Source: Enterobacteriaceae endosymbiont of Macroplea appendiculata
GTDB lineage: Bacteria > Pseudomonadota > Gammaproteobacteria > Enterobacterales > Enterobacteriaceae
DNA: 64,000 bases
Assembly (NCBI RefSeq): GCF_012571605.1
Contig: NZ_CP046220.1
Span: forward strand, 188,318 to 252,317
Direction of reading: 5' to 3'
In this document: positions 20,668 to 31,406 of the stretch, in pieces
How positions within the stretch are numbered: the stretch's first letter is position 1
Layout of the letters: each line of letters opens with the position of its first letter
Notes under the pieces: generated by a model
Database searches by the model: none
Told to the model about the DNA's origin: nothing
The model's input: the letters and a program-made list of their open reading frames with translations, nothing else
Made by a program: the position numbers and the translations under genes

Positions 20668-22857
20668 ATGAATTTATTAAAAAATTTAAATAATCAGCAA
20701 TGTGCAGTCATTATGTCTGAAAGAAACAATATTTTGATATTAGCTGGTGCTGGTAGTGGCAAAACATTAGTATTAGTTAGACGTATAGCATGGTTAATTC
20801 ATAAAATGCAGTGTTCTGCACATACAATTTTAGCCGTAACATTTACTAATAAAGCAGCTAATGAATTAAAAAATAGAATAAAAAAAATTGTAAATGATAC
20901 TGATTATACCAATATTTGGGTTGGTACTTTCCATAGTTTAGCATATTATATTTTAAGAATATATTATGCAGAAGCAATTTTACCTAAACATTTCCAAATT
21001 ATAGATAATGATGATCAAAAAAAAATAATTAAACGTATCATACAAAAACATAATTTGAAAGAACGTATATATTCCGTAGAACACATTATCAGATATATTA
21101 ATATAAAAAAAAATTCTTATACAGAACATATACACAACTTTCATAATATTAATTTAGATTCTAAATTAAATTGGATATATGAAGAATATCAAAAATTATG
21201 TCAAGAAAATGGTGTCATAGATTTTAATGAGTTAATTATACGTGTATACAAATTATTTTTAATGCATCCAAAAATTTTGGATATATATCAAAATAAATTT
21301 AGAAATATATTTATTGATGAATTTCAAGATACTAATAATATTCAATATAATTTAATTAATTTGTTGTATCGTAAAGAATATAATACATGTATCACAGTAG
21401 TAGGTGATGACGATCAATCTATTTATGGTTGGCGTGGTGCACAAGTTAAAAATATACAAAAATTTAAAAAAGATTTTTATAATGTTAAAACAATATTATT
21501 AGAACAAAATTATAGATCTACTAATAATATTTTACATGCTGCTAATACACTAATTACAAATAATAATAATCGATTTAAAAAAACATTATGGACTAAATCT
21601 CATTATGGACATCGAATATCTATATATGTTGCATATAATGAATATGATGAAGCCGATTATATTATAAAATATATTAAAAATAATATAGTAAATAAAAAAA
21701 TATCATTTAATGATATTGCTATTTTATATAGAAATAACACACAATCACGTATAATAGAAGAAAAAATGATCAGTTTAAATATTCCATATTGTATTTATGG
21801 TGGTATTCGTTTTTTTGATCGTCAAGAAATTAAACATGCATTGGCATATTTACGTTTAATTATTAATTTTTACGATGATAATGCATTTGAACGTATTTAT
21901 AATGTTCCTAAACGAGGAATAGGTATTAATACTTTTAATGTAGTTAAAGTGATTGCACAACAATATAATTTATGTTTTTGGGATGCTTGTATAAAAATTA
22001 CAAGACAAAAAAATATTATAAATACTACTTCATTAAATGCTTTAAATAAATTTATTCAATTAATTATGTGTTTAAAAAAAAGTATATTGCACTATACTTT
22101 ATCTAAATTCATAGAAAAAATTATTAATGATTCTAGTTTATTAGAAATGTATAAAGTAAATAATTATTCAAAAATATATTCGTCACAAATTGATAATTTG
22201 CAAGAATTAATTGTTTCTGCAAAAAATTTTAGCAAACATTATATATCTATAAAACATAATATTGTGCCATCTACGAAAAAAATTGCTATTGAATTTCTCT
22301 CACAAAATATATTAATGACAGAACATATTAATGTTGTAGAAAAAAATAATAATAAAAAACAACAATTAGTACGTTTAATGACTATACATTCTTCGAAAGG
22401 ACTAGAATTTAATATAGTATTTATTATTGGCATGGAAGAAGGTATTTTCCCAAATAAAATATCTTCAAGTAATATTAATGAATTATATGAAGAAAGACGT
22501 TTAGCTTATGTTGGTATTACTAGAACAAAAAGAAAACTAGTATTAACGTATACCAAAAATAGAACAATTTATGGAAAGGAAAATTGTACAAAACCATCTC
22601 GGTTTATACATGAATTACCCTATGAATGTATTAAATATATTAATTGTTATAAAGAAACTTCAATTATACAAAAACCATTATTATCTAATACATATTATTT
22701 AATTGGGCAAATTGTATATCATAAATATTTTGGTAAAGGTATTATTTTACAAAAAGAACTATTTAAAAAAAATTATAAGTTAAAAATAAAATTTGATAAA
22801 ATTGGTATAAAATGGATTATATCTAGTTTTATAACAGTAAATAATACAACATTATAA
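20668..22857 (+). CDS. uvrD: DNA helicase II (UvrD)
   Basis: Superfamily 1A 3'-5' helicase for nucleotide excision and mismatch repair. The 729 residues (E. coli 720) show Walker A in LAGAGSGKTLVLVRRIAWL, motif Ia AVTFTNKAANEL, Walker B FIDEFQDTNNIQY, motif III VGDDDQSIYGWRGAQ, motif IV LEQNYRSTNNIL and motif VI EERRLAYVGITRTKRKL. The position between dapF and corA, as in E. coli, supports UvrD over Rep. A repair helicase surviving in so reduced a genome is worth noting. Confidence 0.94.
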   Translation: MNLLKNLNNQQCAVIMSERNNILILAGAGSGKTLVLVRRIAWLIHKMQCSAHTILAVTFTNKAANELKNRIKKIVNDTDYTNIWVGTFHSLAYYILRIYYAEAILPKHFQIIDNDDQKKIIKRIIQKHNLKERIYSVEHIIRYINIKKNSYTEHIHNFHNINLDSKLNWIYEEYQKLCQENGVIDFNELIIRVYKLFLMHPKILDIYQNKFRNIFIDEFQDTNNIQYNLINLLYRKEYNTCITVVGDDDQSIYGWRGAQVKNIQKFKKDFYNVKTILLEQNYRSTNNILHAANTLITNNNNRFKKTLWTKSHYGHRISIYVAYNEYDEADYIIKYIKNNIVNKKISFNDIAILYRNNTQSRIIEEKMISLNIPYCIYGGIRFFDRQEIKHALAYLRLIINFYDDNAFERIYNVPKRGIGINTFNVVKVIAQQYNLCFWDACIKITRQKNIINTTSLNALNKFIQLIMCLKKSILHYTLSKFIEKIINDSSLLEMYKVNNYSKIYSSQIDNLQELIVSAKNFSKHYISIKHNIVPSTKKIAIEFLSQNILMTEHINVVEKNNNKKQQLVRLMTIHSSKGLEFNIVFIIGMEEGIFPNKISSSNINELYEERRLAYVGITRTKRKLVLTYTKNRTIYGKENCTKPSRFIHELPYECIKYINCYKETSIIQKPLLSNTYYLIGQIVYHKYFGKGIILQKELFKKNYKLKIKFDKIGIKWIISSFITVNNTTL

Positions 22858-22941
22858 TAATTTTAATGTAATATATAACAAAAAATGATTATTTTATAAT
22901 TATTACAACCATGATATCTACATATAAATGAGAACTATAAT

Positions 22942-23892
22942 ATGTTTCATGCTTTTAAAATAAAAAAAAAACATTTAATACGTTTAGAACTTAATGATTA
23001 TAATGATATTGTTAATGCTATTTGGATCGATTTAATTAAACCTGCTAAAGATGAAAGAGAAAAATTATATCATTTGTTAGGACAAAATTTAGCAACTAGA
23101 CCAGAATTAGAAGATATTGAAGCTTCAGCAAGATTTTTTGAAAATGATGAAGGATTACATATTCATTCATTTTTTTTTTATGAAGATATTGAAGATCGTG
23201 CTGGTAATACCACTGTAGCGTTTACTATTAAAAATGGCAGATTATATACTTTAAGAGAAAGAGAACTACCAGCTTTTCGCTTATATCGTATGCGTTTTCG
23301 CAATCACGTATTATTAGATGGTAATCCTTATGAATTATTATTAGATTTATTTGAAACTAAAATAGAACAATTAGCAGATGCAATAGAAAATGTATATACT
23401 GATTTAGAGTTATTAAGTAGGATTATTATGCTAGGACATCAAGATGATCAATTTGATAATGCATTATCTACTTTATCTGAATTAGAAGATATTGGTTGGA
23501 AAGTAAGATTATGTTTAATGGATACACAAAGAGCATTAAATTTTTTAATGCGTAAAGATAGATTACCAATTAACCATATGGAACAAGCAAGAGAAATTTT
23601 ACGTGATATTGAATCATTATTACCACATAATGAATCATTATTACAAAAAGTAAATTTTTTAATGCAAGCAGCTATGGGTTTTATTAATATTGAACAAAAT
23701 AGAATTATAAAAATTTTTTCCTTAGTATCTGTAATATTTTTACCACCAACATTAGTTGCATCAATTTATGGTATGAATTTTAATAGTTTACCTGAATTAA
23801 GATGGTCGTATGGATATTTATATGCATTAATACTTATGGTTATATCTGCTATAGCACCATATTTGTATTTTAAAAAAAAAAAATGGTTATAA
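22942..23892 (+). CDS. corA: Magnesium/cobalt transporter CorA
   Basis: Inner-membrane pentameric Mg2+ channel. The 316 residues equal E. coli CorA in length. The long cytoplasmic domain is followed by two C-terminal membrane helices, with the signature YGMNF between them and a basic tail (YFKKKKWL). Compared with its neighbours the protein is strikingly conserved, with long identical blocks such as [17 protein letters not shown] and [17 protein letters not shown]. The tail codons contain a run of 12 A. The gene converges on ansP. Confidence 0.97.
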   Translation: MFHAFKIKKKHLIRLELNDYNDIVNAIWIDLIKPAKDEREKLYHLLGQNLATRPELEDIEASARFFENDEGLHIHSFFFYEDIEDRAGNTTVAFTIKNGRLYTLRERELPAFRLYRMRFRNHVLLDGNPYELLLDLFETKIEQLADAIENVYTDLELLSRIIMLGHQDDQFDNALSTLSELEDIGWKVRLCLMDTQRALNFLMRKDRLPINHMEQAREILRDIESLLPHNESLLQKVNFLMQAAMGFINIEQNRIIKIFSLVSVIFLPPTLVASIYGMNFNSLPELRWSYGYLYALILMVISAIAPYLYFKKKKWL

Positions 23893-24007
23893 GTAATATA
23901 AGTTATATAAAAAAAATATTTTAAGTATTCATTATAATTTCAAAATTTAATAAAAAAACATTTTTCCTTTAAAAAATGCATAAAAAATATGTTTTACTAA
24001 TATAAAT

Positions 24008-24039
24008 AAACAACAAGTGTATAAAAAACCTTGTTGTTT
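24008..24039. terminator. Hairpin between convergent corA and ansP
   Basis: AAACAACAAG (24008-24017) and CTTGTTGTTT (24030-24039) form a perfect 10-bp stem with a 12-base loop, between the 3' ends of two convergent genes where a shared terminator would lie. The 3' arm ends in a T-rich stretch (TTGTTGTTTGTT) on the plus strand. Confidence 0.5.
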
Positions 24040-24090
24040 GTTATATAGAAACAATAAACAGATTAAATATATATTTATTTTTTTGTACTA

Positions 24091-25536
24091 TTATGTATTT
24101 TTGTTTTTTTGCATAAAAAACCATCCTATATATAGGATTAATGATAATATAGGCACACAACATATTGCATATGTACCACTAGGATAATTACAAGCTATAG
24201 TACAGAGTATAAAAAAAAGAAATAATAATGTACACCACGATGTTAATGGGGATCCTGGCATCTTATAACTAACTTCTTTAATTTTTCCTTGCCGTATTGC
24301 CTGTCTTAATTTTATTTGACATATTAAAATAAATGTCCATGATGTGATGACACCTAAAGATGCAATATTTAGTATTATTACAAATATATTATTTGTTAAA
24401 AAATCACTAATGTACATACCTATTAAATAAACAATAACAGTTATTATAATACTAATATACGGTATTTTATATCTATTCATTTTAATAAAAATTCTAGGAG
24501 CAACATTACCTATTGCCATAGCACGTAAAATTCTACCAATAGAATATAAACCAGAATTTAAACTAGATAAAGCGGCACTTATAATTACAATATTCATAAA
24601 AGAATCCATATAAGGTATTCTAAATTTTTGTAATACAGTAATAAATGGACTAATATATCCTTTATATTGATTTAATGGTATTAGCAATATTAATAATGTA
24701 ATAGAACCTATATAAAATAACATAATTCTCCAAATTACTCCATTAATTGCTTTTGGTAAAGTTTGATGAGGATTTTGGCATTCTCCAGCTGTTACACCAA
24801 TTAATTCGATAGATGCAAAAGAAAAAATAACACCTTGTGTTAATAATATAGTTTTCCATATTCCATATGGAAAAAAAATATATTTATTATTATTAGTAAT
24901 AAAATTCATTGTTGCATCAATAGGTATATTAATAATTAAATAATGAAAAATATAATAACTACATAAAATAAAAGTACCTATCAATAAAAATGAAACTAAA
25001 GTAAATACTTTAATAAAAGCTAACCAAAATTCTATTTCAGCAAAATATTTCACGCCAATAACATTTATTATACATACTATTAATAATGTAATCATTACTA
25101 ATATCCATGTAGAAATATTATGGAAATAATACCATCTGTGCATATATAGTGATATTGCCATCATATCAACTATTCCTGTCATGATCCAATTTATAAAATA
25201 CATCCACCCAGATACATATTCAGCATATTTTCCTAAAAATTCTCTTGAATATGAGATAAAACTACCACTAGATGGTTTATATGATATTAATTCACCTAAA
25301 GCACGCATTATTAAATAACAGAAAAAACCACATATAATATACATTATAATTAATGATGGTCCCATAATTTTTAATCTAATACTAGAACCTAAAAATAATC
25401 CTGAACCTATAGTTCCTCCTAAAGCTATCATTTGTATATGTCTATTACTCATAACTTTATTATAATGTGAATTTGTTATTTTTTGTTGTAAATTATTTTT
25501 TTTAGTATTATGAAGATCCTTTTTAATTAAATTCAT
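24091..25536 (-). CDS. ansP: L-asparagine permease
   Basis: Amino acid permease of the APC superfamily with about twelve membrane helices. Several blocks match E. coli AnsP closely and not LysP or CycA: SGWMYFINWIMTGIVDMMAISLYMH (helix 3 region), GVIFSFASIELIGVTAGEC and KMPGSPLTSWCTLLF. The conserved N-terminal MIALGGTIGSGLFLGS is present. A TTG at 25551 could extend it by five residues, but the ATG at 25536 has GAGAGA seven bases upstream and is preferred, giving 481 residues (E. coli about 499). The likely role is uptake of host asparagine as a nitrogen source. Substrate specificity is inferred from homology. Confidence 0.87.
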   Translation of the reverse strand: MNLIKKDLHNTKKNNLQQKITNSHYNKVMSNRHIQMIALGGTIGSGLFLGSSIRLKIMGPSLIIMYIICGFFCYLIMRALGELISYKPSSGSFISYSREFLGKYAEYVSGWMYFINWIMTGIVDMMAISLYMHRWYYFHNISTWILVMITLLIVCIINVIGVKYFAEIEFWLAFIKVFTLVSFLLIGTFILCSYYIFHYLIINIPIDATMNFITNNNKYIFFPYGIWKTILLTQGVIFSFASIELIGVTAGECQNPHQTLPKAINGVIWRIMLFYIGSITLLILLIPLNQYKGYISPFITVLQKFRIPYMDSFMNIVIISAALSSLNSGLYSIGRILRAMAIGNVAPRIFIKMNRYKIPYISIIITVIVYLIGMYISDFLTNNIFVIILNIASLGVITSWTFILICQIKLRQAIRQGKIKEVSYKMPGSPLTSWCTLLFLFFILCTIACNYPSGTYAICCVPILSLILYIGWFFMQKNKNT

Positions 25537-25866
25537 ATAATTTTCTCTCAATAAATGTGCAAAAATTTAATATTCTATTAAACATAAAATTAATCTAGTA
25601 TATAAATTAAATGCATATGATTTTTATCATAATTAACTCTTTATATGTCAAAATAATTAATTGATCTTTATTATAGATATAAGTATATTTATAAAAATTT
25701 TGCAGATAATATATCCTTATAACAAACTTTAAAAACATATAATTAGTTTTATATAACTAAAAATAAAACAAAATGATTTTATAGTGAAATATTATATTAT
25801 TTTTTATAATAAAATATGTAATTATGCAAATTTATTGTTTGATAGTTATATAAAAGTAAATTTCAT
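25537..25866. other. Divergent non-coding region, ansP/sucA
   Basis: About 330 bases between divergent ansP and sucA with no coding frame. It must hold promoters in both directions. I could not pick any -35/-10 pair above the background of AT-rich matches, and there are no strong inverted repeats. Confidence 0.5.
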
Positions 25867-28578
25867 ATGATAAATTATCAGAGTATAAAAATGAATCAAA
25901 ATTATTTACATTGGTTTATAAATAGTATTAATATTACTTATATAGAAGAATTATATAGGCAATTTTTAACTCATCCTCAATCTATTCATGACACATGGCA
26001 TATTTTTTTTACTAATTTAAATAAAAATATACATATAAATAAAAAAAATATAGCAGATATTATGCCTTTACAACATCAACAAGTTCTAGAAAAAAAAGTA
26101 TTACAAGCAATTCATGCTTTTAGAAGTATAGGACATTATTATGCTAAAAATAATTTTTTATGTGTACAAAATATAAATAAAAACTTAACCATGCAAACAT
26201 TTAATATTGATATACAAGATATTAATAAAAAAATATTGCTATGTAATAACATGAAAAGTATTCAAGATATTTTTTATAAATACCAACAAATATATTGCTC
26301 TTCTATCGGTATAGAATATATACATTTACCTTCTAAAGAACAAATTTTTTTACAAAAAAAAATAGAACTATCTACTTATCATTTTAATAATGATGAAAAA
26401 AAAATATTTTTAGAAGAACTAATTGCTACAGAAACCTTTGAAAAATTTCTTGGGAAAAATTTTCCAGGAACTAAAAGATTTTCTATAGAAGGTTGTGATG
26501 TAATAATTCCTGTTATGAAAGAAGTAATACGTTATATAAGTAATACTACGCTACAAAAAACAAATAATATTATTATTGGCATGGCACATCGTGGTAGATT
26601 AAATGTATTAGCAAATATTATGGGTAAAAGTATACAACAGATTATTAATGAATTTAATGAAACTGATATTGATGTATCTATTATAGATGATGTCAAATAT
26701 CATCTTGGTTATTCTTCTGTAATTAATATACATAAGAAAAATATAAATTTGCATTTAGTATGTAATCCTTCACATTTAGAATATATTAATCCTGTAGTTA
26801 TGGGTATCACAAGATCATATTATGATTCTTCTAGTAAAAATATGATATTACCAATTATAATACATGGGGATGCATCAATTATAGGACAAGGAATAGTACA
26901 AGAAACATTAAATATGTCATATACTAATGGATATAATATTTATGGTACTATACATATTATTATTAATAACCAAATTGGTTTTACTAATTCAGCTATTAAT
27001 GATTTAAGATCAAGTTATTATTGTACAGATATAGCCAAGATAACTTGTTGTCCTATTTTTCATGTGAATGCAGATAGTATAGAAGATGTTATTTATATAA
27101 TAAGATTAGCCATAATGTATAGAAATTATTTTCATAAAGATGTTTTTATTGATTTAGTTTCATATAGAAGACATGGTCATAGTGAAATTGATGATCCATA
27201 TATGACACAACCTATGATGTATAATTTAATTAAACAACATGATACCGTGCAAACTATATATCAACAAAAACTATTATCAGAAAAACTTATTGATCAAAAA
27301 TTTATATATAAATTATATTATAAATATAATACTTTATTACAAAAAAAATATCGTTTAACATATACAAAACAAATTTATCCAAAAAATTTACATAAAAATA
27401 ATACAAGTACAAATAACCATTTTACTAAAGAAACTTTAAAAAAGTTACTTTATACTATAAGTATAATTCCTAAATTTATTAATATACACAAACTTGTTAA
27501 AAAAATTTATTTAGACAGACTTTTAATGTGTGAAGAAAAAAAATTATTAGATTGGGGCGCAGCTGAAAGCTTAGCATATGCAACTGTACTTACACAAGGT
27601 TTATCTTGTCGTATCTCTGGTGAAGATAGCATTAGAGGAACGTTTGCACATAGACATGCTATTATATATGATCAAAATAATGATAATATTTATATACCTC
27701 TACAAAATATTAGTACTACACAAGGAAATTTTTATATTTATAATTCTGTTTTATCAGAAGCATCCGTATTAGGTTTTGAATATGGCTATACTCTACATAA
27801 TCGTAATTTAACGATATGGGAAGCACAATTTGGAGATTTTGCAAATGCTAGCCAAGTCATTATAGATCAATTTATTATTTCTGGTAAAAAAAAATGGAAT
27901 TATATATCTAATTTAGTATTATTATTACCACATGGTTATGAAGGTCAAGGTCCAGAACATTCTTCAGCTAGGATAGAAAGATATTTACAATTGTGTGCAG
28001 AAAATAATATACAATTATGTGTACCAACAACATCCGCACAAATATATCATTTGTTATGTACACAAATACATAATAATAAACCATTAATTATTTTTACACC
28101 TAAATCACTTTTAAGATATGAATTATCTTTTTCATCTTTAAATTCTTTTGTAAATAATAATTTCATTAAAGTATTAATAGAAACAGAAATAATACATAAT
28201 ATTCAACGTGTTATTTTTTGTACTGGCAAAATATATTATGAGTTATTGGAATATAGAAAAAAAAATAATCATGTTAATACTGCTTTAATAAGAATTGAAC
28301 AACTATATCCTTTCCCTATACAGGATTTAACAGAAATTATTCATAAATATGTAATATGTGTTAAAAATTTTTTTTGGTGTCAAGAAGAACCCGAAAATCA
28401 AGGTGCTTGGATATATATCCAATATAATTTCTATAAAAAATTACATTACCATATTAACTATATAGGTAGGGGTAAATCAGCTTCTACAGCAACTGGATAC
28501 ATTTCTATACATAAAAAACAACAAGATAAAATATTATTTACTGCTTTTAATGCTGATAATCTTTTGTTAAAAAAATAA
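25867..28578 (+). CDS. sucA: 2-Oxoglutarate dehydrogenase E1
   Basis: Thiamine-diphosphate decarboxylase of the 2-oxoglutarate dehydrogenase complex. The 903 residues (E. coli 933) show IGMAHRGRLNVLANIMGK, the ThDP region HGDASIIGQGIVQETLN, VSYRRHGHSEIDDP, GEDSIRGTFAHRHA and LLPHGYEGQGPEHSSARIERYL. A second in-frame ATG at 25891 is equally plausible (895 residues); neither has a strong ribosome-binding site. sucB follows after 25 bases. In E. coli sdhCDAB lies upstream and sucCD downstream, and neither is here. A likely reason for retention is the supply of succinyl-CoA for methionine and lysine synthesis. Confidence 0.96.
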   Translation: MINYQSIKMNQNYLHWFINSINITYIEELYRQFLTHPQSIHDTWHIFFTNLNKNIHINKKNIADIMPLQHQQVLEKKVLQAIHAFRSIGHYYAKNNFLCVQNINKNLTMQTFNIDIQDINKKILLCNNMKSIQDIFYKYQQIYCSSIGIEYIHLPSKEQIFLQKKIELSTYHFNNDEKKIFLEELIATETFEKFLGKNFPGTKRFSIEGCDVIIPVMKEVIRYISNTTLQKTNNIIIGMAHRGRLNVLANIMGKSIQQIINEFNETDIDVSIIDDVKYHLGYSSVINIHKKNINLHLVCNPSHLEYINPVVMGITRSYYDSSSKNMILPIIIHGDASIIGQGIVQETLNMSYTNGYNIYGTIHIIINNQIGFTNSAINDLRSSYYCTDIAKITCCPIFHVNADSIEDVIYIIRLAIMYRNYFHKDVFIDLVSYRRHGHSEIDDPYMTQPMMYNLIKQHDTVQTIYQQKLLSEKLIDQKFIYKLYYKYNTLLQKKYRLTYTKQIYPKNLHKNNTSTNNHFTKETLKKLLYTISIIPKFINIHKLVKKIYLDRLLMCEEKKLLDWGAAESLAYATVLTQGLSCRISGEDSIRGTFAHRHAIIYDQNNDNIYIPLQNISTTQGNFYIYNSVLSEASVLGFEYGYTLHNRNLTIWEAQFGDFANASQVIIDQFIISGKKKWNYISNLVLLLPHGYEGQGPEHSSARIERYLQLCAENNIQLCVPTTSAQIYHLLCTQIHNNKPLIIFTPKSLLRYELSFSSLNSFVNNNFIKVLIETEIIHNIQRVIFCTGKIYYELLEYRKKNNHVNTALIRIEQLYPFPIQDLTEIIHKYVICVKNFFWCQEEPENQGAWIYIQYNFYKKLHYHINYIGRGKSASTATGYISIHKKQQDKILFTAFNADNLLLKK

Positions 28579-28603
28579 TTTCATAAAATAAGGAAAATAT
28601 TAT

Positions 28604-29722
28604 ATGAATAATATTAATATTATTGTTCCAGAATTACCAGAGTCAGTAAACAATGCTATTATTATACAATGGCATAAAAAACCAGGTGATATTATTAATA
28701 TTGATGATGTTTTAGTAGATTTAGAAACAGATAAAATAGTATTAGAAATACCTGCTACTGTTCATGGTATTTTAAAACAAATATTAGTATCACAAAACAG
28801 TAAAGTACAATCACAACAAATAATTGGTGTGATAGAACAAATAATTCAGAATAATGATATTAATATTAAAACAAATACTTCTATAAAAAATTATCAAAAA
28901 AAATGTATACAACAAAATAAGCAATTTTATAGTCCTTCTACTAGACGTAAAATGTCTGTACAGAACAATATATTACAAGATATACAAAAGAATAAACCAC
29001 TCATGTCAGAATATACAACATTAAAAAATAAAAAACGTATTCCTATGACACCTATTAGACAACAAATTACTAAACAATTAATGTTATCTAAAAATAATAC
29101 AATTACATTAACAACTTTTAACGAAGTTAATATGGAGCAAATACAAATTATTAGAAAGAAATATGCTTCTAACATTCAACAAGAATATCAAATTAAATTA
29201 GGATTTATGCCTTTTTATATTAAAGCTTCTGCAATTGCTTTAAAAAAATATCCTCAAATTAATGCGTATATTGATAATCAAGATATCATTTATAATGATA
29301 CATATCATATTAATATAGCAATAGCTACACAAAGAGGTTTAATCACACCAATTATTAAAAATACTGATATACTATCAATTATATCTCTTGAAAAGAAAAT
29401 CCAAATTTTACTTTGTAAAAGTAATAATAATAAATTAACTCTAGATGAGTTATCTAGTGGTACATTTACTATTACTAATGGGGGTGTATTCGGATCATTA
29501 ATGTCTACTCCTATTATTAATCCACCACAAAGTGCTATTTTAGGCATACATGCAATACAAAATAGACCTATTGTAATTAACAAAGAAATTTGTATTATGC
29601 CCATGACGTATTTAGCATTATCATATGATCATCGTTTAATTGATGGAAAAGAAGCAATTAGTTTTTTAGTATATTTAAAAAAATTATTAGAAGATCCTAT
29701 AATATTATTATTAAATATGTAA
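28604..29722 (+). CDS. sucB: 2-Oxoglutarate dehydrogenase E2 with truncated binding domain
   Basis: Dihydrolipoyl succinyltransferase core. The 372 residues fall short of E. coli SucB (405). The N-terminal lipoyl domain is intact with the modified Lys in [12 protein letters not shown], and the C-terminal catalytic domain is well conserved ([19 protein letters not shown] and [12 protein letters not shown] with the active His). The loss is in between. The subunit-binding domain keeps its first helix ([14 protein letters not shown]) but lacks the GTGVGGRLTREDVEKHL segment that forms its second half. This is the part that holds E1 or E3, so assembly may be altered. The gene follows sucA by 25 bases. 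Confidence 0.95.
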   Translation: MNNINIIVPELPESVNNAIIIQWHKKPGDIINIDDVLVDLETDKIVLEIPATVHGILKQILVSQNSKVQSQQIIGVIEQIIQNNDINIKTNTSIKNYQKKCIQQNKQFYSPSTRRKMSVQNNILQDIQKNKPLMSEYTTLKNKKRIPMTPIRQQITKQLMLSKNNTITLTTFNEVNMEQIQIIRKKYASNIQQEYQIKLGFMPFYIKASAIALKKYPQINAYIDNQDIIYNDTYHINIAIATQRGLITPIIKNTDILSIISLEKKIQILLCKSNNNKLTLDELSSGTFTITNGGVFGSLMSTPIINPPQSAILGIHAIQNRPIVINKEICIMPMTYLALSYDHRLIDGKEAISFLVYLKKLLEDPIILLLNM

Positions 29723-29838
29723 ATTTAATAAAAAATATTTTTTATATATAAATGTTGTATTAAACTTAATAAGTTATCAAAATAATTATATATAATTATT
29801 TATAAATTAATTAAATAGAAAAACATTAGGTGATGATT

Positions 29839-31404
29839 ATGTTTAATGTAGTTAATTTATCAAGATGGCAATTTGCATTAACCGCTATGTATCATTTTAT
29901 TTTTGTTCCGTTAACATTAGGCATGTCTTTCTTATTAGCAATTATGGAAACTATATATGTTATATCTAATAAAAGTATATATAGGGATATGACAAAATTT
30001 TGGAGTAAATTATTTGGTATTAATTTTGCATTAGGGATCGCTACAGGTTTAACAATGGAATTTCAATTTGGTACTAATTGGTCTTATTATTCACATTATG
30101 TAGGAGATATATTTGGTGCACCATTAGCCATAGAGGGTTTAATGGCATTTTTTTTAGAATCTACTTTTGTAGGATTATTTTTTTTAGGTTGGGAACGACT
30201 AAATAAAATCCAACATGTTATTACAACATGGCTAGTTGCTTTAGGATCAAATTTATCTGCTTTATGGATTTTAATTGCTAATGGTTGGATGCAAAATCCT
30301 ATAGCATCACATTTTAATTATAAAACAATGCGTATGGAAATGGATAACTTATGGAATTTAATATTTAATCCAGTTGCACAAGTTAAATTTGTACATACTG
30401 TGGCTGCAGGATATACTACTGGAGCTGTTTTTGTTATTGGCATTAGTTCATATTATTTATTAAAAAAAAGAGATATATTATTTGCAAAAAAATCTATTAT
30501 TATTGCAGCTAGTTTTGGCTTAGCATCTATATTATCTGTAATGGTATTAGGTGATGAATCAGGTTATCAAATAGGAGATGTACAAAAAACAAAATTAGCT
30601 GCTATTGAAGCAGAATGGGAAACACAAAAACCTCCAGCATCTTTTACCATCTTTAGTATACCTAATCAAAATAAACAAACTAATAAATATTCTATTTCTG
30701 CACCTTATATGTTAGGTATGATTGCGACAAGATCACTTAACACTCCTATTATGGGTATTAAAGAGATAACTAAAAATTATGAAATAAGAATACGTAATGG
30801 TATACAAGCTTTAAAAGCTTTAGAACAAATTAATAGTGGTTATTATAATACTCATATTCTAAAAATATTTAATAAATATCAAAAAGATCTAGGATATGGA
30901 TTATTAATTAAACAATATCATTATCATGATTTAAATCTTATTAATAACGATGATATCAAAAAAATAGCACAGAATGCCATTCCATTAGTTTTGCCATTAT
31001 TTTTTGCGTTTCGTATTATGGTTGCTATTAGCATAATTTTATTAATAACTATGGCTGTTGTATTTTTTTATGCTTTAAAAAACAATATCAATCACAAAAA
31101 ATATTTATTAAGATTTTGTTTATATATTATTCCTTTACCTTGGATTGCTTCTGAATCAGGTTGGTTCGTTGCTGAATATGGACGCCAACCATGGGCTATT
31201 GGTGAAATATTACCTACATTTATGGCTGCTTCTACTATAGATATATCAGAAATATTGTTTTCTATAATTATGATTACTATAATTTATACTATATTATTTA
31301 TTATAGAATTATATTTTATGTTTAAGATTGCACGTATAGGACCTAGTGTTTTACAAACAGGTAAATATTTCTTTGAGCAAAATATCAATAAAATTAGAGA
31401 TTAA
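29839..31404 (+). CDS. cydA: Cytochrome bd oxidase subunit I
   Basis: Haem-bearing subunit of the bd-type ubiquinol oxidase in the inner membrane, a high-affinity terminal oxidase. Blocks such as YSHYVGDIFGAPLAIEG and VLGDESGYQIGDVQKTK are nearly identical to E. coli, and the quinol-binding region GRQPWAIGE is intact. The frame opens at a GTG (29830), but the ATG at 29839 aligns with the E. coli start (MFNVVNLSRWQ against MLDIVELSRLQ), has AGG eight bases upstream and gives 521 residues (E. coli 522). cydB follows after two bases. No other terminal oxidase is in the window. Confidence 0.97.
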   Translation: MFNVVNLSRWQFALTAMYHFIFVPLTLGMSFLLAIMETIYVISNKSIYRDMTKFWSKLFGINFALGIATGLTMEFQFGTNWSYYSHYVGDIFGAPLAIEGLMAFFLESTFVGLFFLGWERLNKIQHVITTWLVALGSNLSALWILIANGWMQNPIASHFNYKTMRMEMDNLWNLIFNPVAQVKFVHTVAAGYTTGAVFVIGISSYYLLKKRDILFAKKSIIIAASFGLASILSVMVLGDESGYQIGDVQKTKLAAIEAEWETQKPPASFTIFSIPNQNKQTNKYSISAPYMLGMIATRSLNTPIMGIKEITKNYEIRIRNGIQALKALEQINSGYYNTHILKIFNKYQKDLGYGLLIKQYHYHDLNLINNDDIKKIAQNAIPLVLPLFFAFRIMVAISIILLITMAVVFFYALKNNINHKKYLLRFCLYIIPLPWIASESGWFVAEYGRQPWAIGEILPTFMAASTIDISEILFSIIMITIIYTILFIIELYFMFKIARIGPSVLQTGKYFFEQNINKIRD

Positions 31405-31406
31405 AA

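Noticed and set aside
25537-25551. TTG start for ansP five codons upstream
   Set aside because: The ATG at 25536 has a better spaced GAGAGA and is a stronger initiator.
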